A stretch of 62,000 nucleotides of DNA from Diphasiastrum complanatum (GCA_029204225.1 MU831546.1:64001-126000), one strand, 5' to 3'; shown: positions 11,396 to 22,759, counted from the stretch's first letter. Translations and numbers: made by a program. Notes: generated by a model from the letters alone, not told the origin.

Positions 11396-11999
11396 AGATC
11401 ATTATGATCCAATCCACTTAAATGATCATTGGTTAGAAAGAGAAATACACTATCAATCTCACCAATGTAGAAAAATCAGCATCTACACACAAAATGAGAT
11501 GCAAACACTAATAGAACTTGATCAAACTTGAAGGAAATGATAAAGTACTGTTGCTGTCTATACAAAACTAGCAAGATATTGTATTTCACACGTGTGGATC
11601 CAAAAATAGCAATAAATGACCATTCTACACATAAAATTGCAAGCAATCACCAAGATAGTGCACCAATGGATAGTAGAACCCAAGAGAACCATGTATAAGC
11701 ATGAAATGAGATAGAGAAGAGAGAAGATAGCTCTCTCCATGAGTTACATCTTTTTATAGCAGGTCCAAACCCTATTTGGCCACTTGGCTTTCCCTCCAAA
11801 ATGCAAATCCTATTATTTTTGGGTCCAGATTCAATGTACCCAATTGTTCAAATTTGAATCTGCTCAAACTCGCATTCTAACTTTTCCACGCTTTCAAAAA
11901 GTGTCTATTTAAATGACATTTACACTAATGAACTTTGAAAAGTCAATCTCTAGTCTAAAACAAGTTTTGGCCTCAATATGCCAAATATGAAAATATAGG
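11391..11999 (-). repeat. Family B LTR copy 3, truncated
   Basis: From about 11391 the sequence repeats the inner half of LTR2, including the TATA-like region (about 11750-11760) and a perfect CACACGTGTG palindrome at 11587-11596. The part of the LTR nearest the primer site is absent, having been replaced by the pol tip. The far end is approximate. Confidence 0.75.
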
Positions 12000-12303
12000 C
12001 AGATGGGCAATCCAAAGGGACTCAATCAGAAGAAGTACCCCAGTCGTGATGAAGATCCTTCAGAGGATGAGAAGTACAAGCATTGGAAAATCAATCATCC
12101 TTCTTCAATCTCTTCTACATCCACACCATCCATATTCCCATCAACCAGCCCTCTTATCACAACATCTGCATCTACTCTCATGTCTATCGTCCACACCATC
12201 TACCGATGCCACCACCACTATCCTACCTTTCATCTCTCTGTTTGCCATCATTCCACTGTTCATCTAAGAAATCCCCAGTTTTTTCAAATCCTTATGGTTT
12301 TTA

Positions 12304-13482
12304 TTGAAGCAACTAAGAGATCATTGCAAGCATCTTGCGGAGATCAACTACCACCTACATTGGCTGGTCAACCAGGGAAAAAGGTTTAAGAAAGCAGCCA
12401 AAGAAGCTAGAAGAAATAAAGAGAAAGAGTTCTCTGGCATTTTAATGCAAGAGGAATTGATGCAAAAAAGATCTAATTTTGAGAATTCTAATATTGATGA
12501 TCAAGCACTTATATCTACATCAAATTCTTTTAGAGGAAGAGACCGTGCTTGTAATAAAGGAAGAGGGAAGGGAAATGAACAAAGTCAAAGCTCTTCTTTT
12601 ATTCGTCAACAGAGTGTTGCTTCTCAACAAGATGATGATTCTAGTTCTTATGCTAGAAAGAAAGGTTCGTGCTATTATTGTGGTAAAAATGGACATTTTG
12701 AACGTGAATGTCAAATTAAGAAGAATGCACAAGTCCCTAGAGAAAGGGGGAGAGCTAATTCTCCTAACCAATCACAAAAGGGCGAAGATGATTCAAATGT
12801 TGAGCACGATCACTTTGTGGTGGAACAACATGAAGATGAATGTCCTTTTATGGCAGTGGTTATCCAATCACATGAAGAACATATCCAATTCCAATAAGAT
12901 GAGTACTTCATGATGAACGAGGTACAAGCAAATGTTTAGTCATCTTATATAATTAATGAGGCTTTGTCATTCGTTGAATACTTGTCTAATGAGATTGAAC
13001 GAGGTGAAGAATTAATTGGAAAAGTTGTATGTCAATTAATGAACCAAGAATCAAAGAAATGCAATGTCCTTGATCCAGTTACATCTAATGGTAATCAAGA
13101 TAGTGAGATTGAAGATCTGACATATCTTGAAGATGATTCAGTTTTGTTTCTTTCTAATCGTGATCATGAGTGTGAAGATGATTCACAAATTGATGAATGG
13201 ACAAAACTTGTTGAATCATGTCATCAACTCCTACAACAAGCACAATCTAACTTGTTTGAATGTGAATGTTTGAGTGCTAAACAAGAATGTTGTGAGCTTG
13301 GTGAGATAATTGAAATGTCAAATGATCCAAGTATCCTTGAAGTGTTTTTACAAGCACTAAGGCAATGGATGGTCAACTACACAGTTGTGAAGTGGATTGA
13401 AGATCTCGACTACATACTTGGAGTGAACGTAACTATTGGAGTACCGCATTTCAATTATTACATAATGTTGTTGTATATGTAG
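12304..13482 (+). pseudogene. Copia-like gag remnant C without pol
   Basis: A single frame of about 390 codons, interrupted by TAA at 12895-12897 and TAG at 12937-12939, carries the C-terminal part of a copia gag. It has a basic Arg/Gly-Gln linker and an intact CCHC knuckle (CYYCGKNGHFEREC, 12670-12711), then an acidic segment. Codons 12964-13482 continue with a Glu/Cys-rich stretch that I cannot match to protease, integrase or RT. The frame opens at 12304 on a TTG, so the real start is lost. The 300 bp upstream (12003-12303) are Ser/Pro/Thr-rich in one frame but not recognisable. A polypurine tract and LTR-like sequence follow at 13602, so the element passes from gag to its 3' end with no pol. 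Confidence 0.7.
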
Positions 13483-13601
13483 TTATATTTGACCAAAGAT
13501 AAAAGTAGAATTGAAAAGCTACTTTGGCAAATATTGTTTTTGTTGGGAGTTATGAAAAAGGGAGTAGGGTAATCTACTTCTAGGAATATAAACTAGTCAT
13601 T

Positions 13602-13867
13602 AAGGGGGAGTATTAGAATATTAATGTCGAGTTTATATTGTTGTACAATTTCTTTGAATTGTTATTTGTCGATTATTGTGTGCTCACAATATTTAATAAT
13701 GGTAACATGCCTAAATGTCCTGTATGATACCAAAGGGTGCAAGCAACCCCTATACACAGTTTTGTATTCGTTGTCTTGTTCATTCAATAGAGAGGAGTGG
13801 AGAAGATTGTAACGGCTATGTTGTGTCTTATTCTTCATGTCTGATTTCTCTGTTGTGATCCTAGTCA
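13602..13867 (+). repeat. Polypurine tract and probable 3' LTR of element C
   Basis: A purine run, AAGGGGGAG, ends at 13610 and is followed by TATTAGAATATTA, which resembles the start of many copia LTRs (usually TGTTAGAATATTA). A plausible end in CA lies at 13867. The first base pair is not the standard TG, and no second copy was seen for comparison. Confidence 0.45.
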
Positions 13868-13930
13868 TTGGTTAATGGATTAGATGAGTGATGATTACAT
13901 GCATGGAATGTGATTGCTTCTAATTGCTAT

Positions 13931-14375
13931 AAACCTGACAAAAATCACATAATCATGACATTTTCGTTAATCAGCTCAGGTTCACACTCAGATTTGAGAC
14001 GTTTTATCCGTTCAATGTAATCTCGACCATTTCCCGCTTTCCCATTTTAATTTTACTTAAAAGTAGGAAAGGTTCTTCCATAAACTTCCGAGGTTTGAAC
14101 CGTGTGATAAGGGCTCGTTTAACAGTCTCCCAATCTGTATGCTCAGTTTCATCTTGATTATAGTACCAATCTTGTGATGTGTCTGTTAAGGCCATAGGAA
14201 AAAGCTGAAGTTTATCTTGGAGAAAAAATTTGCCATAGACTTCACAAGGTTCAGAATAGATCTGAAGAAATCTAACTGGATCTGTTAATCCATTGTATTT
14301 GGGTAGATCCAAACTGGGTGCTCTTCTAACAAGGATTGGATTGACTTCTTGAGGAGCACCTCCAAGGACAACCAT
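13931..14375 (-). pseudogene. Gypsy F gag N-terminal region, copy 1
   Basis: It starts at ATG 14373-14375 and encodes a gypsy capsid region with LDLPKYNGLTDPVRFLQIYS and QDKLQLFPMALTDTSQDWYY, very close to the gag of element E. A frame break near 14010 precedes a short continuation to about 13931, where homology ends. Confidence 0.75.
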
Positions 14376-14493
14376 TTTTATAGATTAAATCAAGTAGACA
14401 ATGAGATTGCAATCTAGATTCTCAATCAAAACTTTCTCATATCAGATCTGCTAGATCTTTTCCACTTGACAAGAATCAGATTCCTAATTTTCG

Positions 14494-15290
14494 TACAAAT
14501 AGAACACCAGACAATTTTTCCTGGTAGAAAAATTCTTGGCAAACTTCTCAGGTTCCTTGTTCGCTTGTCCATGGAAATCTTCCAATGCTTTGATCTTCTC
14601 ATCAGATTGCGACTGCAACTTTTCCATCTGTTTTTGCTGGTTCTTCCCGAGTTTTTCGAATCATTGAACATCATTTCTACAGTAGCATTGACATTCGTTG
14701 ATGCAATAGTGGTGGATGTTGTAGTGGTCTGCCCTAATGTATAAGGCAACATACTGATATTCGGCTCATCGTCTGAATCTTCATCCTCCTCTCGTACGAC
14801 ATCAACTATAGCATTTTGCAAAGTTGCATACTCATTGTGGCGTTTCAGCTCACGTCTTTTTAGGAAGGCCTACCAAGAACCACATAATCATAGCATCTTT
14901 AATAATCAATTCAGGTACGCACTCAGATCTGAGACGTTTTAATTGTTCTATGTAATCCCGAACCGTTTCCCGCTTTCCCATTTTAATTTTACTTAAAAGT
15001 AGAAAAGGGTCTTCCATAAACTTCCGAAGTTTGAACTAAGGGCTCGTTTGATAGTCTCCCAATCCGTACATTCAGTTTCATCTTGATTATAGTTTTAATG
15101 TTGTGGTGCACCTGTTAAGGCAATTGGAAATAACTTAAGTTTATCCTGGGGAAAAGCTTCGCCATAGACTTTACAAGATTCAGAATACATCTGAAGAAAT
15201 CTAACTGGATCTGTTAAGTACATCCAAACGGGGTGCTCTCCTAATAATGATTGGATTGACTTCATGAGGAGCACCTCTAGGGACTGCCAT
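14494..15290 (-). pseudogene. Gypsy F gag, copy 2, multiply frameshifted
   Basis: It starts at ATG 15288-15290 and follows the same gag as copy 1. It contains several stops and small deletions, for example a missing segment near 15215 and a lost block near 15035. Between 14880 and 14494 it reaches the acidic and Gln/Lys-rich linker that precedes the first zinc knuckle in element E. It then ends at a sharp join to leader sequence. Confidence 0.65.
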
Positions 15291-16397
15291 CTTTATAGAT
15301 TAGACCAAGCAGACAATGAGATTGGATCTAGATTTTCAATGAGGAACTATCTCAAATCAGATCTGCTAGATCTCTTCCACTTGACGAAAATCAAATTCCT
15401 ATACCGTGAAAAAGATTTCTAAAATCAACCAGTTGATACTTCTCAAAATGAAAAACTCGAAGAATCAAAATCAGACTGAATCAGATTTGACCCGAAATTT
15501 GATAGAGACTTGATCTGGAAAATCAAAACCTAAAAATAGAACTAGAGAAGGTTCTCTAGGCGAAGGTTTAACAATGTTATTTTTGATAAAAAAAAAAAAG
15601 CTCTCTGATCAGGATTTTCTGACAGATTCTACGGAAATAACCTTCGTCGAACTCTCAGACTGAGAATCTGACATAGATAAAGCTAGGGTAGAACTGGCGA
15701 AGGTTCCTGACACATGAAAGCACAGTTTTTGTAGGTCTGACGAGGGTAAAAATAGAGATTTTCTATGATCCAGATAAAATGAATCTTCACCGAACTCAAA
15801 AATAATAAGTGACTATAAATAGAATAGTCTAGTAACTTGGCAAAGGTTTTGGCAAAGAATCAAGAGTATTTTTGCAAAAAAAAAAAGACTCTTTTTGATA
15901 AAAATATAACAATATGACAACTGATCTTTTGAAAAACCTTCTATTTCTGATATTATTCTTCGTCGACCTGGTAGTAGATATATCTGAATCACACTTATGC
16001 ACAGTGAATCAGACGAGGGTTCTTTTTCTGTATTTTTAGGGTTTTGGTAATCTTTTGGTATTTTTTGGTGGTTTTTCTGATGTTTTTGAAAATCTGTTGG
16101 GAAGGATTGTTCGCACTCCAAACTGAAAGTTTTGTGATCAAAACCGAAGGTGTTGACCGATTTTTATTGTTTTTTCTGATATCTAAGATCCAGACGGATC
16201 TTAAGATTGGTGATCTAAATAGCGTTTCCCTGTTCCATAATCAAATTAGTTTCAAACAAGCAAATTCACTCAAATAATGCAAAATCACTCCCCAACTAAT
16301 CCTAAATGCAGATATAACACTATTCATGCCACGACAAGATGCCTAATGCAAGCTAACCATCCAATAAACATGTTGCAAACTGAAAAATTGGTGTAGC
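15291..16397 (-). other. 5' untranslated leader of gypsy F
   Basis: The 1.1 kb between the primer site and gag is AT-rich, with A-runs at about 15588-15600 and 15877-15887, and no coding frame that resembles a known protein. Its gag-proximal 100 bp match the leader of element E (19675-19766) in reverse orientation. Confidence 0.55.
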
Positions 16398-16415
16398 TCC
16401 CTGGCAACGGCGCCA
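16398..16415 (-). other. Primer-binding site, tRNA-Asp type
   Basis: On the minus strand this reads TGGCGCCGTTGCCAGGGA. It is complementary to the 3' end of plant tRNA-Asp (GUC) with a single mismatch, the primer site typical of Athila-type and other plant Ty3/gypsy elements. The LTR would begin at 16420 (TGTAGTGGG) but is cut within about 80 bp by copia G. Confidence 0.75.
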
Positions 16416-16499
16416 AAATTGTAGTGGGTTTCTTTCTTTGCCTATTCTCAACCCAAGATCTAATCAATTTAGCATCAAGGAGATGAAGCTAGTTGTCAT

Positions 16500-17935
16500 A
16501 CATAGGTTCGTTCTCAAACCTCTCTTAATCTTGTTGTGCCATGGGTCTTTTCTCCACACCTACAACAATATCCATCAAATCATTCATCTCAAGGAAAAAC
16601 TCCATTCTCACCTTCCAAGTAGAATAATTTGTTGAGGTCAGCCTATCATTGCCTTCCAACATGAATCCATTTGATGTAGCCATGTTGCAATGACTTGATC
16701 TTCTCTTTCAACTTGTTCCAATGCACAAAGCACTCTTTTGAATGACAACAAATGTATCAAAAAAGAAATCACAAAGATATGAAAACTCTCAATTCTCTTC
16801 TAGCACTATAACTAGCAATTCAACACATAGAATGAAGAATTCTTGATCAACCTATGATCCACCCACAATCTAATGAATCTTGCCACTTCCTAAGATTGAA
16901 ACACACTCTATTGAAGTCCAACAACCTCAAAAAAAAGATATTTAATAAAAAATAGGGTTTTGACAAAATCACAAAAAATTGAATCTTTCAAATTCTACAT
17001 GCAATTGCAACAAACTTGATATAGAATCTTGTATCCTCTAATGAAGCTTTCCTAATGCAATTAAAGTCATCCAAATCTAGTAAGGCACGTGTGAAATTGG
17101 CCTACTTCAAGTTTATCAACCTAAATTGAGATTTGACCTACAAAAGATCAATTTTACATATGCAACACATGTTTGATTTTTGAGCAGAAATCAATCTAGC
17201 ACACTCTAGAATTGGTAGCTCCTCCAAATCTTTGCTAAATATGGTTGATCCTTCAATAACATGCAACACAAGCTCTGATACCACGTGAAGATTTTATGAA
17301 TCACTAAGATCCAAATCTATCTCTTGATCTTTGGTTATGAATGACAACACAATTAGCACCATTTACAATGTAGAAAATCAACGTCTACTTGATGAAAGAG
17401 ATGCAAACTCAACAAGATCTTGATCAAACATGAACAATATAAAATAATGAAGTTGTTTTCTGTACAATAACAGTAAGGTATTGCATTTCACACATGTGGA
17501 TCCTAATCTCAACGAATATAAGCATTCTTCACACAAGATTGCAAGATATCATCACTATAGTGCACCAATGGATAGATGAACCCAAGAGAACACATGCATA
17601 AGTATGAAATGAGATAAGAGAGAGAGAGAGAGGACCTATTCTCCCATGCTTGTACACTATTTATAACAGGTCCATGCCCTATTTTGAACTAGTTTCCCTC
17701 CATAGGAGCTTCTAGATCAAAAACCCTACTTCGAATATGGACAAGATTCAATGAACCAACTCTTCACATTTGAATCTTCCAAACTCGACCTTCTACATTT
17801 CTCTCACTTTCTAAGACTAGTATTTCAAAACATTTAGACTAATATAACTTTGAAATGTCTATCTCTAAGTCTAAAATGCAAATTGGCCTCAATCGCCAAA
17901 TACAAAAGATCAAACTAGTTGACAATTTTCTCACA
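16500..17935 (-). mobile_element. Copia element G: LTR, leader and gag start
   Basis: In minus orientation: LTR (17283-17935), primer site GCTCTGATACCA on the plus strand (17271-17282, an exact complement of the tRNA-Met type), a 590-bp leader, then gag from ATG 16681-16683 to about 16500, where it is truncated against gypsy F. The gag start has the usual copia opening with LTSTNYSTWKVRMEFFLEMN. The LTR has a TATA-like TTATAAATAG at about 17656-17666 and CACATGTG at 17491-17498, and is clearly related to the LTR of element H. Confidence 0.75.
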
Positions 17936-18700
17936 TTCCCTTCATCTCTTTATAATTCCATGCAAAGACATCATGGTACTTCCTTAAGATTTTTTCTAAA
18001 TTTCTTCGTTGTTGTCTATCAAGATGTGCTCCTATATGTACAAATCGATCTTCTTTTTCATCTAGATCTTTCAAGTTTAAAGAAGATGTTTTAGCTGGTC
18101 CATCAAACAAAGATGATTCATTTGTTGGTTCTCATTTCGGTTGTGGGAACTCAATAGAAACATCACCCATTGTAAAATTGTGAACTTCTTAGGTACATCA
18201 AGTTTAGGGTTCTCTCTATGCTCAAGAATCTTTTTAAGTAAGGACAGAGCTATACTGAGGTGTGTCTACTGAGGTGCGGCTTTGAACAAAAAGCTTCTTT
18301 AGATAAATCCATTCTTTGTTGCTCATTAAGAGGAGCAATCAGCTATTTTAGTTTTTGTCGGATCTACTTCTGTTTCTCGGTTAATCTTATGCAGAGTGTA
18401 GGAAGTGTACTATTCTATGAGGACGATCTGATAATCTGTAAATTGTTAATAACTTTCGGTTGAGAGGCTCTGACTATTCTTTAGGACTGTAAGACTCTCA
18501 TCAATAGTACTAATAATTTCATTTCTTAGAGTATCCCACTTGTATATCTTATCATTTGGATGACACTGAGTATTTTAGTTTTCTCTGATGTTGAATATCA
18601 TCTTTATACAAAGAGGATTCATCTATATGTGCAAAAAGTGATGGTAGCTTAATCTCCTTTGGTATCTTCATAAGTTGTTTCTTTCCAAGTGACCTGATTT
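17936..18700 (-). pseudogene. Ty3/gypsy fragment M, linker to RT N-terminus
   Basis: Next to the G LTR the minus strand encodes the region just before the gypsy RT core: EDRFVHIGAHLDRQQRRNLE, followed by a segment containing KYHDVFAWNYKEM. The same motif in element E reads KYQDCFAWTYQDL at 23058-23096. One stop lies near 18150, and the region to 18700 is presumably the poorly conserved protease-RT linker. RT catalytic motifs are missing because the fragment ends at the LTR of G. Confidence 0.7.
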
Positions 18701-18704
18701 TCTC

Positions 18705-18803
18705 CTTTCAACATGTTACAATGCTCAAAGCACTCTTTTGAATGACAACAGATGTATTAAAAAAAAAATCACAAAGATATGGAAACTTTCAATTCTCTTC
18801 TAG
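18705..18803 (-). repeat. Short fragment of a G-type copia leader
   Basis: This 100-bp piece is nearly identical to the leader of element G just upstream of its gag (about 16705-16802). It is cut on the right by the LTR-like block starting at 18804. Confidence 0.6.
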
Positions 18804-19670
18804 TGTTGGAGGGTTTGCGGATCTCGAGGCAACACTAACCCTAGTTAATAAGTGAGAGGGATTTGGCACCCTGTGTGTGTAAGTCCAACCCGATGATCAC
18901 ATAGAGATTTAATTAGTTGAAAGTCAATAAAAGGACTTTAGGCCTTTTTTGCGGGACTTTTAATGTCGCAGGGAATCTGATTCTTGTCTGTAAAAATCAC
19001 AGCAAATAAGGATTCTAAAACACTTGAAATGATGAGGGAAACAATAGATTATGATTTCATAAGATTAGCACAAGTTGAACCATCAAAATCCATCAAAAAT
19101 CTATGCTTGAACCTCACTGAATGGCCCAAATCCTTGAAGAAGGCTTCACACGTGTGAAAGTACGGCCTCTCACAGTCTGAGTACTGTACACCATACCTAC
19201 ATTCAATCCTATAATCATTAGTAATCACAAGTACTCAAACAATTATGAACATAGAGAGCAATTGCACCATTATGAGAGAAAAAACATGAAATTGCTTGAT
19301 TGATTTTGGTGAGATATCATCACCTATATATACATGATCCATCACGGTTTTGGGCACGTATGAGTAGCCCTAAACCTATCCCTAATGCTAATTTTGGTGG
19401 ATCTTTCATCCCTACCAAGTTAGGGTTGGAATCTTGGAGATCCCTCAACAACGCAAAAATTACCAAAAATAGCTCCTATTTTTTCTCCCTTGTATCTAAG
19501 CATAATTTGGACTCATTCCAAAGGTTCTAACACTTAGGTCTACTTGAGAACATCCTTATGAATGGAATCCTATGCTATTTGGCACGTGTGACAAGCCACA
19601 TCATGACCATCTAACTATTTACAAGTCATATGACCAAAACTAGTCAAGCTAGAATTGTGAATTTTTAACA
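18804..19670 (+). repeat. LTR-like block with TGTT...AACA ends
   Basis: The block starts TGTTGGAGGG and ends TTTTTAACA, giving matching inverted ends of LTR style over 867 bp. It sits between a copia leader scrap and the leader of gypsy E. It contains a 14-bp perfect palindrome, TTCACACGTGTGAA, at 19145-19158. No matching target-site duplication is seen (TCTAG before, TTGTC after). It could be a solo LTR or the 5' LTR of E with the primer site deleted. Confidence 0.4.
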
Positions 19671-19766
19671 TTGTCAAGTGAAAAAGATCTAGCAGATCTA
19701 ATCTGAGAAAGTTATGATTGAAAATCTAGATCCAATCTCATTATCTGCTTGATTTAATATGTAAAG

Positions 19767-21303
19767 ATGGCTGCCCCTGGAGGTGCTCCTTAGGAAGTCA
19801 ATCCAATCATTGTTAGAAGAGCACCCCATTTGGATCTACCCAAATACAATGGATTAACAAATCCAGTTAGATTTCTTCATATCTATTCTGAATCTTGTGA
19901 AGTCTATGGCGAAGTTTTTTCCCAAGATAAACTTAAGCTTTTTCCTATGGCCTTAACAGACACAACACAAGATTGGTACTATAATCAAGGTGAAACTGAA
20001 CATACAGATTGAGAGTTTGTTAAATGAGCCCTTATCACACAGTTCACACCTTGGAAGTTTATGGAAGACCATTTCCTACTTTTAAGTAAAATAAAAATGG
20101 GAAAACAAGAAATGGTTCGAGATTACATTGAACGGATAAAACGCCTCAAATCTGAGTGTGAGCCTAAGTTGATTAACGAAAATGTCATGATTATGTGGTT
20201 TTTGTCAGGATTACCTAAAAGGATCAGACGTGAGCTGAAACGCCATAATGAGTACGCAATTTTACAAAATGTTATGGATGATGCAATTTGGGAGGAGGAT
20301 GAAGATTTAGATGATGAGCCGAATATCAATATGTTGCCGTATACAGCAAGGCAGACCACTACGACATCCACCACTATTGCATCAACTGTCAACGCTACTG
20401 CAAAAATGATGCTCAATGAATTCGAGAAACTCGGGAAGAACCAGCAGAAACAGATGGAAAAGTTGCAGTCGCAATTTGATGAGAAGATCAAAGCATTGGA
20501 AGATTTCCATGGATAAGCGAACAAGGAACCTGAGAAGTTGCAAAGACTTTTTGGTGTTCTATTTGTACAGGAAATCACACAGTGAATGAGTGTCCTCAAT
20601 TGGAAAAACGAATGGAAATCAGTATATGCCACTTGTGTAATTCGCCTGATCATGAGACTGCTTTTTGCAACTTCAATCCTCGGATAATTCAGCAATGGTA
20701 TGCCCAGATGGGATATCAAGAACGACATTATTCAGGAAATCCAGAAGACCTCGACAATCTACTCTTGGATACCCAGAACGATTAGCCTTACCTGCCCCAC
20801 CAAAGCGCCCCGCTCCTCTTGCCAATTTGATGGAACCAGAACCTTACAGAAGTGCCGAACAATGGAACTATGGTAATGATCATGAAGGTGGATCTTCAGA
20901 ACAATATGCTATTTACGCTGCCGCGCAACAACAAGCATCTAGAAACTGGACCAAAGCACCACTTGGATGCTTTGCACGTGGAAAAAATCACAAAGTTGTA
21001 GAATGTCCAAATAAAGATAAATTTGTACCATTCTGTCATGACTGTGGTTATGGGCATTGCTATAAGGACTGTCCAGCAAGACCGAAGCCACCACCGGCTA
21101 TAGCTCCTGTGAATTTAATAACAATCAAGCACAGACTAGTAGCTCAAAATAAACCAAGTGTATCCTTGATGGTGGTCACCAGAGCACAGAAGCAGAAAGA
21201 ACTGGTAGCAGATCCGGTACCTACTGATTCTATACCAATAACTGATATACCAACAGCATCTGGAGTCTATCCAAATATTCATGTAGAAAAAAGAAGATAT
21301 TAG
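19767..21303 (+). pseudogene. Gypsy E gag with zinc knuckles
   Basis: Starts at ATG 19767. The capsid part (to about 20515) contains LDLPKYNGLTNPVRFLHIYS, a REMV-type conserved segment near 20110, and GLPKRIRREL. Stops occur at about 19789, 20010 and 20024, and there is a stop at 20513-20515. Cys/His clusters follow in shifted frames: one near 20550-20595, CHLCNSPDHETAFC near 20628-20670, and a GCF-type knuckle plus CHDCGYGHCYKDC at about 20967-21081. The protein would form the particle and bind RNA. Its knuckle arrangement links it to the remnant at 7779. Confidence 0.85.
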
Positions 21304-21429
21304 GATATGAGGCAGTGGATTAAACATCTGCAAGAAGAAGAGGAGCTTGAAGCTGCTAGAGCCATAGCCAAAGTTCGTTCTTCACCATTGCAGCCATCGA
21401 AAAATTCATGTATAGATATGAATGCTTAG

Positions 21430-22759
21430 TTGCATAATTATGAAGAACCCTTCAGGATGACTGAACCGGAAGCACCGCAAACTGAACTGCTCATGAATAT
21501 TTTGTCTAGTAAGATCAATATTTCATTGGGAGAGTTCCTAAAGTTGGTGCCAAAAGCAAAAGAAGTATTAGCGCAAAAGTTAACTCAAGATGAACCAGAA
21601 GTCCATCAGGAGCCACTTTTTTGTGCTGGATTTGAAAAATCTAATGAAGTACTCCATGTCGGAGCAGCTTGGGAAAGTGAACAGAAAAATATCACCCTGC
21701 CAATATAGCATAGAAAATTTTCTAATGAAGCAGCTGTGATAGATGGCGGTTCGGGAGTTAACCTGATTTCTACAAAGCTATGTGCAAAATGGGGCCTTAC
21801 AAAGATAAAACCTACGAGTTTTGCCATTAAGCTAGCTGATCAAATGACAGTTTGTCTGTGGAGAATGGTTGAAGATATACCTATCAGAATTGTCAGAGTC
21901 CAGTTCGTCATTACTTTTGTAGTAATGGACTTACCAAAAGCACCAAATGTCTACCGAGTCCTATTGGAACGCCCACGATTACGAGTTGCGCAAGTAATTC
22001 ATAACTGGGGTACCGAAAAAATCACTTTTGAAAATCGTGAACGTGCAGTCAAGGTTGATCCTATAACTTGGACTATCAAACCAGTGGTTCAAAAAGAGGA
22101 TGATGATTCATCAACAATGGATCATACTTGTGACTGACCAGTAAAAAAATGGGAGCTCATTATGATTCTCAAACCGATACTGTCAATTGGAATGAAGCTC
22201 TTGCAACAATTGACTGTACAACAAGATATATGTGTCAACAAGATAATCAATCAGATTTGAGTGAGATTTTATTATTGGATCGAACCTTCGATACACACAA
22301 TCGCTTTTCCATTGAATGTGCTGAATGTAACTTGGATATCAACGGAACCTACACCAGATCCGATTGAAGATGAATTCATTCCTGTGAGTCATGTCTTGAC
22401 TTATGATGACAATGTAGAACTTACTGATGAGCAGATTCTAGATGGATCCGACCAAATTTGGAGTGCGTAATATTTCTGATGAACCAACAATAAAAACGCC
22501 AAAAGTAGTTATATTGAAGGAAGACATGATCATAGGGTCAATAACGAAGAAACAGGCCAAGCAATATTATAATACGGTCCTGAAATGGGAAAATCCTCCT
22601 CAAAAGATCGATTCAAAGAATGTGCCACCCTTACTGGATAAAGACAGAAGAATAGTCAAGGATTATTCTACAAGTCAGAGTTCTAGCAAGACATCATCGT
22701 CTAGGAAGTCTCCACCTTCGAAGAAGAGTTTATCTTCTCGGAAGTCATCATCTCCATGA
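21430..22759 (+). pseudogene. Gypsy E protease region and linker
   Basis: The protease active site is visible as VIDGGSGVNLIS (aspartate codon at 21742-21744), the Asp-Gly-Gly form common in this gypsy group. It is followed by KWGL and a FVVMDLP strand segment. Frames change repeatedly up to 22759, where a Ser/Lys-rich linker (repeated SSRKS and PSKKS phrases) precedes RT. It would cleave the polyprotein; at least three stops separate it from gag and RT. Confidence 0.8.

Larger units (their letters stand above)
8388..11999 (-). mobile_element. Tandem array of copia family B: LTR-gag-LTR-pol end-LTR
   Basis: Three related LTR copies (8550-9284, 10293-about 11262, 11391-about 11999) alternate with small internal pieces, all in minus orientation. 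LTR1 and LTR2 each have an adjoining site resembling the complement of initiator tRNA-Met (8538-8549 and 10281-10292, one to two mismatches to the usual TGGTATCAGAGC). The central LTR serves both as 5' LTR of the gag piece to its left and as 3' LTR of the pol fragment to its right. This is what unequal recombination between neighbouring LTR elements, followed by internal deletion, would leave. Confidence 0.8.
13931..16415 (-). mobile_element. Ty3/gypsy element F, 5' part with duplicated gag
   Basis: In minus orientation the piece runs from a tRNA-Asp-type primer site (16398-16415) through a long AT-rich leader into gag. Gag N-terminus and leader occur twice: once starting at ATG 15290, once starting at ATG 14375 with its own short leader piece (14376-14490). 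The second unit is joined to the middle of gag at about 14492. This is a tandem duplication or ectopic recombination within the family. No protease or pol remains. Element E (plus strand, 19671 onward) belongs to the same family. Confidence 0.75.

Noticed and set aside
12479-12913. Plus-strand frame of 144 codons beside the C gag
   Set aside because: The neighbouring frame carries the CCHC knuckle; this one is a Met/Leu/Lys-rich shadow.
20123-20728. Minus-strand 201-codon frame over gypsy E gag
   Set aside because: Antisense to a recognised gag with matching family copies; Ser/Cys-rich composition is typical of a reversed frame.
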